Source: Bdellovibrionales bacterium (GTDB lineage Bacteria > Bdellovibrionota > Bdellovibrionia > Bdellovibrionales > UBA1609). From it: a DNA stretch of 50,547 nucleotides. Position numbers and translations under genes: made by a program. Below are positions 33,781-41,215 of the stretch, piece by piece. Under the pieces are notes generated by a model. That model made no database searches. It was not told the origin of the DNA and saw only the letters and a list, made by a program, of their open reading frames with translations. The stretch covers positions 1 through 50,547 of the forward strand of contig JAGRAE010000003.1 of the NCBI GenBank assembly GCA_020435005.1. The letters run 5' to 3'. Numbering within the stretch: the first letter of the stretch is position 1; the number at the start of each line of letters is the position of its first letter.

Positions 33781-34480
33781 AATGAATAAAACCAATCGGC
33801 TTTTTAATTAATGGATCTAAAACTTCCTTCAATGGAAGGAAACTGTAATTAAGCTTTTCATTCTTTACTTCATGAAGTTTAACCGCCACATAATTATTGA
33901 TCTCCATAAAATCATGTTTAAATTTATACAGCTCTTCATGTGTCATGCCCTGCTGCCTCATTGCATTCAACATACCATCAAACTCTTGATCTAAATCAGA
34001 TAATATTTTTTTGAGAATTATCGGAAAGTATTCTTGATTTTGTAGTAAAATCTGTCGGCTCATTTCCATAAGTTGATTCTGCATCTGGCTTTCATTGAAT
34101 AAGTTTACTAATTCCTGATTTGATACTTGTAGTTGACTTGATATTGGTAAAGATGGAATTTTCATAATAACTCCAAAATGAATAAAATCACTCAAAGGAT
34201 CTAAATTAGCTAATATTAACTGTTTAATTTGATCAATATTGGATTTATTTTGATTTATACCAAGTTGCGAAAGAAAGGATTCTACGATTGGCGTTTTTTC
34301 TAGAGCTGAAGATAATATTACTTTAGATGTAATTCGCATTGCGGTAATATTTTTTTCTGCTGTCACTGCTTCTTGCCACAATTGATTGGTTACATCTTTT
34401 ACTAAAACAGATTCACAATCACTAGCAAAAGCTGGAAAACCAATAAATAATAATGTTAATGCTAAAAAAATTAATTTCAT
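33779..34480 (-). CDS. Secreted protein of unknown function
   Basis: 233 residues with signal peptide 1-19 (P-A-F-A-S). The mature part is largely helical (Q-L-I-L-A-N-L, E-S-Q-M-Q-N-Q-L-M-E-M-S-R-Q, H-D-F-M-E-I-N-N-Y-V-A) with a single cysteine near its start. No family recognised. GAGGGG lies 5 bases before the ATG. Monocistronic, convergent with the histone gene. Confidence 0.7.
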   Translation of the reverse strand: MKLIFLALTLLFIGFPAFASDCESVLVKDVTNQLWQEAVTAEKNITAMRITSKVILSSALEKTPIVESFLSQLGINQNKSNIDQIKQLILANLDPLSDFIHFGVIMKIPSLPISSQLQVSNQELVNLFNESQMQNQLMEMSRQILLQNQEYFPIILKKILSDLDQEFDGMLNAMRQQGMTHEELYKFKHDFMEINNYVAVKLHEVKNEKLNYSFLPLKEVLDPLIKKPIGFIH

Positions 34481-34560
34481 GAATACCCCTCACCCCAAGA
34501 CTTGATTATTATTTATAAAAAATTAGAGGAGCTGAAGAACTTCATAAAAACGGAGTTATC

Positions 34561-34629
34561 ATGGTAATATTTTTACTAGTCTTTGCGCATTATTTAGAAT
34601 TATATTCATTTTTTTGCCTTCAAAGCTAA
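34561..34629 (+). CDS. Possible 22-residue hydrophobic peptide
   Basis: ATG preceded by CGGAG at 6 bases; encodes M-V-I-F-L-L-V-F-A-H-Y and then mostly hydrophobic residues to a TAA. It could be a small membrane peptide or a leader for the FMN reductase gene. A chance open frame is equally possible in such AT-rich DNA. Confidence 0.2.
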   Translation: MVIFLLVFAHYLELYSFFCLQS

Positions 34630-34659
34630 ATATAGTTAATTTCAGACATAAGTCATTAT

Positions 34660-34688
34660 TTGAGAATATTAAGAAAAAAAGATAAATA
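34660..34688 (+). promoter_or_regulatory. Putative promoter for the FMN reductase gene (leaderless)
   Basis: TTGAGA (34660-34665), 17-base spacer, TAAATA (34683-34688), 6 bases to the ATG at 34695. No ribosome binding site is present. The -10 match is weak. Confidence 0.3.
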
Positions 34689-34694
34689 ATTGTC

Positions 34695-35279
34695 ATGATC
34701 CAAATTATTTCATCGACAAACAGACCCGGGGCTAGAAGTTTAGAAGTAGCAAATATTTTTCAAGGATATCTCAATAAATGTGGAGAGAATTCTGAAATAA
34801 TTGATCTGCAAAAAATTAACTTTAGTATTTTAGATGGTAGTCAATACAGTGAAAATCAACCTGAGAGTATCACCAATATTAAGGCTAAACTCAATTCTGC
34901 AAGAGGATTTGTTTTTGTAGTTCCAGAGTATAATGGTTCTATGCCGGGAATTTTAAAATATTTTATTGATCATTGGTCTTATCCCGATACTTTTGAGTAC
35001 CGACCCACCTGTTACATTGGCCTAGGTGGTAGATTTGGTGGTTTGCGTCCTATTGAACATTTACAAGGGGTCATGGGCTATCGTAATGCTTTTCAGTTTC
35101 CAGAACGTGTTTTCATTTCAAATGTCTGGACCACACTTAAAAATGGTACAATTGATGACGAAAATGTATGTAATTTAATGTTACGTCAGGCTGAAAATTT
35201 TATTAGATTTATCCATGCTCTTGAAAGCCAAGGATTGGATGCAAATAGTTTTATTAAAAGTAAAATTAAAGGCCACTAA
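34695..35279 (+). CDS. NADPH-dependent FMN reductase family flavoprotein
   Basis: 194-residue flavodoxin-like reductase. The FMN phosphate loop S-S-T-N-R-P-G-A-R-S (6-15) and the flavin-binding V-V-P-E-Y-N-G-S-M-P-G-I-L-K-Y (76-90) define the SsuE/azoreductase-like family. Substrate cannot be read from sequence; relatives reduce quinones, azo compounds or chromate. No Shine-Dalgarno sequence at the ATG. The Nudix gene starts 2 bases after its stop, so both oxidative-stress-type enzymes are in one operon. Confidence 0.88.
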   Translation: MIQIISSTNRPGARSLEVANIFQGYLNKCGENSEIIDLQKINFSILDGSQYSENQPESITNIKAKLNSARGFVFVVPEYNGSMPGILKYFIDHWSYPDTFEYRPTCYIGLGGRFGGLRPIEHLQGVMGYRNAFQFPERVFISNVWTTLKNGTIDDENVCNLMLRQAENFIRFIHALESQGLDANSFIKSKIKGH

Positions 35280-35281
35280 GT

Positions 35282-35686
35282 TTGTTAAAAACCCACAAAG
35301 TTGTAGCTGCAATTATCAAAAATCAAAATCGAGAAATTTTGTTCGCACAAAGGAGGTCCACCGATAAATATTTGCCTTATTTTTGGGAGTTTCCCGGAGG
35401 AAAAATAAATAAAGAGGAGACTCCAATAGAAGCATTAACTCGTGAAATATATGAAGAGCTAGAGCTGAATATTAAAATTGAAAGTAAATTTATGGACAAT
35501 GTCCATATTTATCCATTTGCAAGAATTGAACTAAAATCTTATCTAGCTACTTGTTCGCAAAATGAGTTTAAAAAAAACGAACACGAAAATGTACTCTGGT
35601 TAAAAAAAGAAAAGGCGCAAGATTTAAAACTTGCGCCAGCAGATATTCCGATATTTCAAAAGTTATTAATTACCAACTGGCCTTAG
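35282..35686 (+). CDS. MutT-type Nudix hydrolase
   Basis: 134-residue Nudix enzyme of the size and layout of MutT, which removes 8-oxo-dGTP from the nucleotide pool. Nudix box [13 protein letters not shown] (from residue 40) continuing R-E-I-Y-E-E-L-E-L; the catalytic glutamates are present, with Glu in place of the usual Gly near the end. F-P-G-G precedes the box. TTG start, 2 bases after the previous stop, with AAAGG upstream. The end overlaps convergent rpsN by 17 bases. 8-oxo-dGTP specificity is inferred, not shown. Confidence 0.87.
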   Translation: MLKTHKVVAAIIKNQNREILFAQRRSTDKYLPYFWEFPGGKINKEETPIEALTREIYEELELNIKIESKFMDNVHIYPFARIELKSYLATCSQNEFKKNEHENVLWLKKEKAQDLKLAPADIPIFQKLLITNWP

Positions 35687-35975
35687 TCACACCAGGTAAA
35701 CGGCCATGAAGAGCCATTTCTCTGAAAGCAATTCTTGATAGACCAAATTTTCGTAAAGTTCCACGAGGACGTCCCGTTACAAAACAACGGCTCACCACTC
35801 GACAGGGAGAAGAATCACGGGGCATTTTTTGCAATTTTAAATGAGCTTCATAACGCTCTTCTTCAGATAAGTTGGGATTAGACACTTTTTTTCTAAGTTC
35901 TGCACGAACAGGTCCCAATCTCTCAGCCATTTTCATTCTTCTGTTATTTTTCTCAATAGCACTCTTTTTTGCCAT
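35670..35975 (-). CDS. rpsN: 30S ribosomal protein S14 (long, zinc-free form)
   Basis: Binds 16S rRNA in the head of the small subunit. 101 residues, the long form: no C-x-x-C zinc pairs, with P-R-D-S-S-P-C-R near 52, T-G-R-P-R-G near 67, L-R-K-F-G-L-S-R and the C-terminal G-V-T-K-A-S-W. It stands alone, away from the spc operon where rpsN usually lies, so it may be a second, zinc-independent copy. The AAGGAG is 13 bases from the ATG, an unusually long spacing. It overlaps the Nudix gene tail to tail. Confidence 0.96.
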   Translation of the reverse strand: MAKKSAIEKNNRRMKMAERLGPVRAELRKKVSNPNLSEEERYEAHLKLQKMPRDSSPCRVVSRCFVTGRPRGTLRKFGLSRIAFREMALHGRLPGVTKASW

Positions 35976-36071
35976 AACTTACACTATTCTCCTTAAAATT
36001 TGAGATCTCCTTAGATACCGCATAGCAAAAGCTTTATCAAGGGTTAATATTCCATGACTTAGAGCTTTAGT

Positions 36072-38378
36072 ATGTTACAACTGATGACTATGGATTTGGA
36101 AAACTATATAGAAAAAAGGCTAAATCCCTCACAATTTCAAGCGGTTAAGTCACTTCAAGGTCCTTTGTTGATTCTCGCTGGGGCCGGGTCCGGAAAAACT
36201 CGTGTTCTGACCTATAGAATTGCCAACCTTATAGCCCAAGGCGAAGCCGCACCTGGAGAAATATTGGCCGTTACGTTTACTAATAAGGCCGCTCGTGAGA
36301 TGGCTCAACGAACCTATTCTATTTTAGATGAACTAGGCATTCCCGTTTACCATGATTTGTGGATAAGCACCTTTCATTCTACTTGCGCCCGTATTTTAAG
36401 AGATAAAATCCACTTACTTGAGTACCAACCCTTCTTTGTTATATACGATGATGCCGATCAGTTGAGCATGATTAAAAAAGTGATGAATCAATTGGATATC
36501 AACGATAAAGTTCACCCTGCAAAGGCTTTTAAAAGTCGCATTAACGAAGCCAAGATGATGGGGCTCTCCCCTGATGATTTGCTTAAAAAGCGGCACTTTA
36601 TCCTCGATGAAAGAAGCGTTGACGTCTACAGAGTTTATGAAGAAGAAATGAAACGCGCTAATGCCTTAGACTTTGGCGATTTACTATTAAAAACTCATGA
36701 ATTATTTCAAATGTATCCCGATGTTCTTGAAGAATATCAAGATAAATTCCGCTACATTATGGTCGATGAGTATCAGGATACCAATCACATCCAGTACTTA
36801 TTAGTTCAAATGTTAGCAAAAAAACATCGTAACCTCTGTGTTGTCGGTGATGAAGATCAGTCTATTTATAGCTGGCGTGGGGCTGACATTTCAAATATAT
36901 TAGATTTTGAGAATGATTTCGAAGAATGTGCCGTTATAAAGCTTGAAGAAAACTATCGCTCTACAAAAACTATCGTTAAAGCGGCAAATGAACTCATAAA
37001 AAATAACACGCAAAGGAAATCAAAGGTTCTATTTACTAATAACCATGATGGGTCTTTAATTCATGTTAAAGAAGAGAAAACTGATTACGACGAAGCCAAA
37101 TATGTTGTTCGCACTATTGAATCTTTAATGAATCAAAACATTAATTATCAATACTCTGACTTTGCCGTTTTTTACAGAACCAACGCCCAATCGAGAGTTT
37201 TAGAAGATCAACTGAGATCACAAAGCATACCCTACAAACTTGTAGGAGGTGTTAAGTTCTATGAGCGCATGGAAATAAAAGATATTTTAGCCTACATGAA
37301 GCTCCTAATTAACCCCAATGATGATGTCTCTTTAAAGCGAATTATAAATACACCAGCACGAGGCATTGGTAAAACTACTATCAGTAAATTAGAAGTTGTT
37401 GCCAGTGAACACAAGCAATCTATGTTAAATGCAATTAATTACTTGTGCGACCACCGTTTAATCCACGCCGGTGCAGTAAAAAAAGTGAGACAGTTTAAAA
37501 TTCTCATGGAGAATTTAAGTCAAAATATTGAAAATTTAAAACCCACTGAAATTTACTTAGAAATTTTGCAGGCGACTGAATACGTTTTAAAACTTAAAGG
37601 CGAAAATACACCAGAAGCCCAAGCTCGTATCGAGAACTTAGAAGAATTTAACAATGCCATTGCCCAATTTGAAAAAGAACGAGGTGATGAAGCTACACTT
37701 CTAAGCTTTCTCGAGGAAATGGCTTTAGTTTCAGATGTAGATACAATGGAAGAATCTGACAACTCTGTGACATTAATGACTCTGCATATTTCTAAAGGTC
37801 TTGAGTTTCCAAATGTATTTATTGTCGGTTTAGAAGAAGGATTATTTCCTACGGGTCGAGCTCTTGATGAGACCGACCCTGATGCTATGGAAGAAGAAAG
37901 ACGTCTGGCTTATGTGGGCATGACACGGGCTCGTGAAAATTTATATTTAACTTACGCCAGAACGCGCAGAGTTTGGGGTCAGGAACAACAACACCCACCT
38001 AGTCGTTTTATCAATGAGATACCAAAGGAATATGTTAAGTTTGAATCCAGCTTGGGACAGCCAAAATCACGTTTTATGAGCCGTTACAAAAGTGGTTCTT
38101 ATCAAGACAGCAGAGCTTACGAGAGCAATGGATTTACCCATCAAGAATATTCAAGTAAAACTCAAAGTTTTGATGAGGTTCCCAGTTATGAAGATTTTAG
38201 TGACGTTCCTCTACAAAGTAGCTATAGGAAAGGCATGAAAGTTAGACATACAACATTTGGCGCTGGCACAATTTATGAGGTAGAAGGTAATGGAGATACA
38301 CAAAAGGTCAGTGTCCTCTTTACAAACTCTACATTAAAAAAGTTTGTAATTAAATATGCACGTCTGGAGATAATTTAA
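36072..38378 (+). CDS. pcrA: UvrD/PcrA-type ATP-dependent DNA helicase
   Basis: Superfamily 1A 3'-5' helicase for nucleotide excision and mismatch repair and removal of RecA filaments. 768 residues: Q-motif L-N-P-S-Q-F-Q-A-V near 17, motif I G-A-G-S-G-K-T-R near 38, motif Ia V-T-F-T-N-K-A-A, motif II D-E-Y-Q-D-T-N, motif III V-V-G-D-E-D-Q-S-I-Y-S-W-R-G, motif IV E-N-Y-R-S-T, motif V T-L-H-I-S-K-G-L-E-F, motif VI A-Y-V-G-M-T-R-A-R. The C-terminal Tudor-like tail (V-R-H-T-T-F-G-A-G-T-I) is the RNA-polymerase contact in PcrA. Downstream in-frame ATGs at 36084 and 36090 are possible starts. Confidence 0.96.
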   Translation: MLQLMTMDLENYIEKRLNPSQFQAVKSLQGPLLILAGAGSGKTRVLTYRIANLIAQGEAAPGEILAVTFTNKAAREMAQRTYSILDELGIPVYHDLWISTFHSTCARILRDKIHLLEYQPFFVIYDDADQLSMIKKVMNQLDINDKVHPAKAFKSRINEAKMMGLSPDDLLKKRHFILDERSVDVYRVYEEEMKRANALDFGDLLLKTHELFQMYPDVLEEYQDKFRYIMVDEYQDTNHIQYLLVQMLAKKHRNLCVVGDEDQSIYSWRGADISNILDFENDFEECAVIKLEENYRSTKTIVKAANELIKNNTQRKSKVLFTNNHDGSLIHVKEEKTDYDEAKYVVRTIESLMNQNINYQYSDFAVFYRTNAQSRVLEDQLRSQSIPYKLVGGVKFYERMEIKDILAYMKLLINPNDDVSLKRIINTPARGIGKTTISKLEVVASEHKQSMLNAINYLCDHRLIHAGAVKKVRQFKILMENLSQNIENLKPTEIYLEILQATEYVLKLKGENTPEAQARIENLEEFNNAIAQFEKERGDEATLLSFLEEMALVSDVDTMEESDNSVTLMTLHISKGLEFPNVFIVGLEEGLFPTGRALDETDPDAMEEERRLAYVGMTRARENLYLTYARTRRVWGQEQQHPPSRFINEIPKEYVKFESSLGQPKSRFMSRYKSGSYQDSRAYESNGFTHQEYSSKTQSFDEVPSYEDFSDVPLQSSYRKGMKVRHTTFGAGTIYEVEGNGDTQKVSVLFTNSTLKKFVIKYARLEII

Positions 38379-38391
38379 AAACTTAGAATTC

Positions 38392-38427
38392 TTACAATTT
38401 AAGAATAAATTTCTAAGATAAATCCTA
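38392..38427. other. Nested hairpin after the helicase gene
   Basis: Outer arms CTTAGAA/TTCTAAG and inner arms TTCTTA/TAAGAA (38392-38404 with 38410-38427). No T-run follows, so it is a weak terminator candidate or a 3'-end stabilising structure. Confidence 0.35.
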
Positions 38428-38501
38428 TTACTTATTTCTCCTTGCTGACGTATAGCAACAATGATAGCTACCTCTTTGTCAAAAGATCAAAGAGGTTTCC
38501 C

Positions 38502-39542
38502 ATGAGGTATTCAGTCTTCACTGTTTTCTTATTTTTACACACATTAAATGTTTTTGCGATGAAAGAATGGGATGGAGTCTATGACTCCTATGAATATATT
38601 AATAGTGTTGGCCAAAAAGAACTCCTCACATATAGAGGTGATAAACTCGTTGGGGGGCTTATTAAAGTATATAAGCAAACTTTTCCTAAAGCTATAGAGG
38701 TTGACTATACTTTAATTGAATTTAAAGATAATGGACCTGATACACTCCACTTATTTACCTTTAAAATAGGCTTAAAACCTGATCAGTTAGTTTATTATGG
38801 TTCTGCTTCAGACAATTTAGATTCTACTATTTTGAAAGCTGTAAGAAAATGGTCAAACTCAAAGTACATTAAAGAAGAAGTGAAATTTGCCTTTCCAAAT
38901 CAAAAGCAATTTGTACACTCTGCTATTCTTCCAATAAGTTTTAACCAAAGAGGCATTAATACCTCTTCTTACTATCGTCATGAAGATAGTAAAGTCACTT
39001 ACCCTAAGAGTAATACTTATTCTTATGAAACTTCTGATCGTAACGTATGGGTAACAGGATTAAGTGAAGAGGTGGGACCAGGAGCTTCAAGTGCTATTAA
39101 TGAGTTATGGGCACAACCCGTTATTGAGTCCGATTTAATTCGAGATATTTTGGGCGCTGATTTGAAACTCAAAAAATTTGCCATACAAGTCAACAATATA
39201 CAGTTAAAACCTGGAATGCACCAAACTCATCCACTTTATATTTCTGATAATATTTTGGCATTTATGAAAGACTACCTTAAAACAAGGTTAGAAATCTTTG
39301 CTCGTACCAATGGTGTACCTTATCAAACTCTTATAAAAACTATCAAAAAAGAAAGTTTAAAAGTTGATTTGATAAGTAATGCTACACCAGGTAAATATAA
39401 CCCTGAAGAGTCGCAAAAGTTCATAGAAGCTATAGTTATTAAAGATGTACATTTTTTTAAGGCGAAGCCCTTTGCAGCTTCTAAAAAATGGTTACAACAA
39501 GTGAGTCAAAGGTGTCGAAAGTTATTATCTTCGAATAATTAA
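38502..39542 (+). CDS. Secreted protein of unknown function
   Basis: 346 residues with signal peptide 1-19 (H-T-L-N-V-F-A). The mature region is mixed alpha/beta with no cysteine cluster: W-D-G-V-Y-D-S-Y-E near 23, T-F-K-I-G-L-K-P-D-Q near 105, V-W-V-T-G-L-S-E-E-V near 190. No family recognised. The ATG at 38502 is preferred to an in-frame ATG at 38442 because AGAGG lies 7 bases upstream and the signal peptide then begins correctly. Monocistronic between the helicase and convergent kamA. Confidence 0.72.
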   Translation: MRYSVFTVFLFLHTLNVFAMKEWDGVYDSYEYINSVGQKELLTYRGDKLVGGLIKVYKQTFPKAIEVDYTLIEFKDNGPDTLHLFTFKIGLKPDQLVYYGSASDNLDSTILKAVRKWSNSKYIKEEVKFAFPNQKQFVHSAILPISFNQRGINTSSYYRHEDSKVTYPKSNTYSYETSDRNVWVTGLSEEVGPGASSAINELWAQPVIESDLIRDILGADLKLKKFAIQVNNIQLKPGMHQTHPLYISDNILAFMKDYLKTRLEIFARTNGVPYQTLIKTIKKESLKVDLISNATPGKYNPEESQKFIEAIVIKDVHFFKAKPFAASKKWLQQVSQRCRKLLSSNN

Positions 39543-39566
39543 CTTAATTTTTTTGTAAACTACAAT

Positions 39567-40751
39567 TTAACTATCTCGATACTGATCTACATCTATAGGT
39601 ATCAAAATATTATTTTCAGATGGACTAATGTACTCTCCTTCTATTCCATCCCATCCTCGATAATATCTAGTTCTACCCTCTTGGTGAGTTTCAAAATTTG
39701 GTACAAAACCTACTTTTCCTCCGCCGCCAGGAATATCTAATGATAAATTAGGCATGGCTAAGCCACTCAATTTCCCCCACAATGCCTTTTGAACTTCCAA
39801 AGAATTTTCCACTGAGGTTCGCAAGTGGTCCGTGCCCTCAGAAGGATCACACTGGAACATGTAATAAGGTTTTACACGTAGTTTTAACAATCTCCTTGAA
39901 AGGGCTTTCACAATAACTGGATGATTGTTGACTCCATTTAAAAACACCATTTGATTAAACATGGGAAATCCATTGTCAGCTAGTAGAGTTAAAGCTTCAG
40001 CTGACTGCTGAGTAACTTCACGAGGATGATTAAAATGAAGCATAAAATAAATAGGATGAAATTTTTTAAGTCCCTCAACAAGTTCACGTTCAATTCGCAT
40101 AGGAGCTACCACGGGCATGCGAGTTCCTATGCGAATCAAATCCACGTGTTTAATTTTATAAATGTCCTCGATGACTTGAAACAACTTATTATTACTTAAA
40201 GTTAAAGGATCACCACCAGATAGAATAACTTCTCTAATATTTTTATTGTTCTCTATATATTCTAATGCCGTCTGGTACTCACTTTTTTTAATAAAAACTT
40301 GATCTTTAGCTGTGAAGTGTTTCCGTGTGCAATAGCGGCAATAAACTGAGCAGTAGTCCGTAACCAAAAACAATAGTCTATCCGGGTAACGATGGATAAT
40401 ACGGGGATGAGGACGATTTTGGTTTTCACCTAAAGGATCTAACATTTGTTGAAAGTCTGATTGATATTCTTTGATACTGGGCAAAAGAATTTTTCTGATG
40501 GGGTCTTGGGGATTTTTCTTATCTGCCAACTTGGCATAATAAGGAGTCACTTGAATTTTAAATTGAGGACTGCTAAAGGCACGGATCTCCTCATCACTCA
40601 ACTCAAAGTATTTTGAGAAATCCTCGAGAGTCCGCAAAGAGTTTTTGCTCTGCCAAGCCCAGGAATTCCAATCCTGCAAACCAACATCAGGTGGAGGCTC
40701 TAAAAGGTACACGGTTCTTTTTCCAGTAAACACTGCATCTATATATATCAC
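39567..40751 (-). CDS. kamA: Lysine 2,3-aminomutase (radical SAM)
   Basis: Converts L-lysine to beta-lysine using an iron-sulfur cluster, SAM and PLP. 394 residues: radical SAM motif C134-x-x-x-C138-x-x-C141 (Y-C-S-V-Y-C-R-Y-C), G-G-D-P-L near 178, and the PLP-lysine segment D-I-P-G-G-G-G-K near 340. N-terminal W-N-S-W-A-W-Q-S-K-N matches KamA more than EpmB, but beta-lysylation of EF-P remains a possible role. Start is GTG without a ribosome binding site; a TTGACA promoter ends 7 bases before it. The first 50 bases are repeated in inverted orientation at 40911-40958. Confidence 0.92.
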   Translation of the reverse strand: MIYIDAVFTGKRTVYLLEPPPDVGLQDWNSWAWQSKNSLRTLEDFSKYFELSDEEIRAFSSPQFKIQVTPYYAKLADKKNPQDPIRKILLPSIKEYQSDFQQMLDPLGENQNRPHPRIIHRYPDRLLFLVTDYCSVYCRYCTRKHFTAKDQVFIKKSEYQTALEYIENNKNIREVILSGGDPLTLSNNKLFQVIEDIYKIKHVDLIRIGTRMPVVAPMRIERELVEGLKKFHPIYFMLHFNHPREVTQQSAEALTLLADNGFPMFNQMVFLNGVNNHPVIVKALSRRLLKLRVKPYYMFQCDPSEGTDHLRTSVENSLEVQKALWGKLSGLAMPNLSLDIPGGGGKVGFVPNFETHQEGRTRYYRGWDGIEGEYISPSENNILIPIDVDQYRDS

Positions 40752-40753
40752 TT
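40702..40753 (-). repeat. Inverted repeat, left copy (kamA 5' end)
   Basis: The first codons of kamA. A 32-base block (40702-40733) is identical, in reverse orientation, to 40927-40958; with the flanking AAGTGAT and TAGATGC the similarity spans about 48 bases with one substitution and a short indel. Confidence 0.9.
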
Positions 40754-40758
40754 AATTT

Positions 40759-40787
40759 TGTAAACGGCTCTATTTTACTTTTGTCAA
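40759..40787 (-). promoter_or_regulatory. Putative kamA promoter giving a leaderless mRNA
   Basis: On the minus strand TTGACA (40787-40782), 17-base spacer, TTTACA (40764-40759), 7 bases to the GTG start at 40751. The -35 is consensus and the -10 is weak. It lies inside the segment bounded by the two inverted repeat copies. Confidence 0.42.
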
Positions 40788-40863
40788 AGCATGAATGAAT
40801 CAATTATTTCAACCGCCTCGATAAATTTAATAATTTTAAGAAGCTATACCACTCGTTAGTGAA

Positions 40864-40891
40864 TTCATTTTACTGTACACACTAAAATGAA
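40864..40891. other. Perfect hairpin between the kamA inverted repeats
   Basis: TTCATTTTA (40864-40872) and TAAAATGAA (40883-40891) around a 10-base loop. Could be a regulator site; no gene is adjacent. Confidence 0.35.
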
Positions 40892-40910
40892 ATGCCATAG
40901 GAGCTTTTTG

Positions 40911-40958
40911 AAGTGATTTAGATGCGGTGTTTACTGGAAAAAGAACCGTGTACCTTTT
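40911..40958 (+). repeat. Inverted repeat, right copy (truncated kamA start)
   Basis: Copy of the kamA 5' end on the plus strand. The GTG is followed by ATT TAG, so it cannot start kamA. In the kamA frame it encodes D-A-V-F-T-G-K-R-T-V-Y-L-L and then leaves the kamA sequence, ending at a TGA at 40978-40980. It is a fragment, not a gene. Confidence 0.9.
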
Positions 40959-41057
40959 GTGTACCTTTTTTGTCAGTTGAAGTGTTAGATTTTACACAAT
41001 TGTAACTCCTTAAAATTACACATGTTTTTAGCTGGCTTTGAAAGCCTGTTGAATTCA

Positions 41058-41095
41058 CTGAGTTGTGTAAAAAAATGAGACACTCAGCTTTTTTT
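41058..41095 (+). terminator. Terminator-like hairpin with T-run
   Basis: CTGAGTTGT pairs with ACACTCAG with one bulged T, a loop rich in A, then C followed by seven T. No plus-strand gene lies just upstream, so it may end an unannotated RNA or be left over from a lost gene. Confidence 0.45.
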
Positions 41096-41215
41096 AAAGT
41101 TCTTTAATATTATTAATAACTTATCGAACCTGGCACATCTGGAGTGGCCTTTGAATTGTATTTCTAGTGAAAGAAGTATTTTGCGCTATGGGCGCACAAA
41201 TAAGGAGAGATACAA

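Larger units (their letters stand above)
40752..41215. other. 464-base intergenic region upstream of kamA
   Basis: No gene is supported. It contains the kamA promoter candidate, a hairpin at 40864-40891, the inverted kamA 5' copy (40911-40958), an 11-base tandem repeat of GTGTACCTTTT (40948-40958 and 40959-40969), a small palindrome GGCTTTGAAAGCC (41036-41048), a terminator-like hairpin (41058-41095) and the leader of the 41216 gene. Confidence 0.7.

Noticed and set aside
40911-40980. A second functional kamA start at the inverted copy
   Set aside because: GTG is followed by a TAG after one codon and homology ends within 50 bases.
41130-41150. Sigma-54 promoter ahead of the 41216 gene (TGGCAC motif)
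   Set aside because: No TTGC element at correct spacing.
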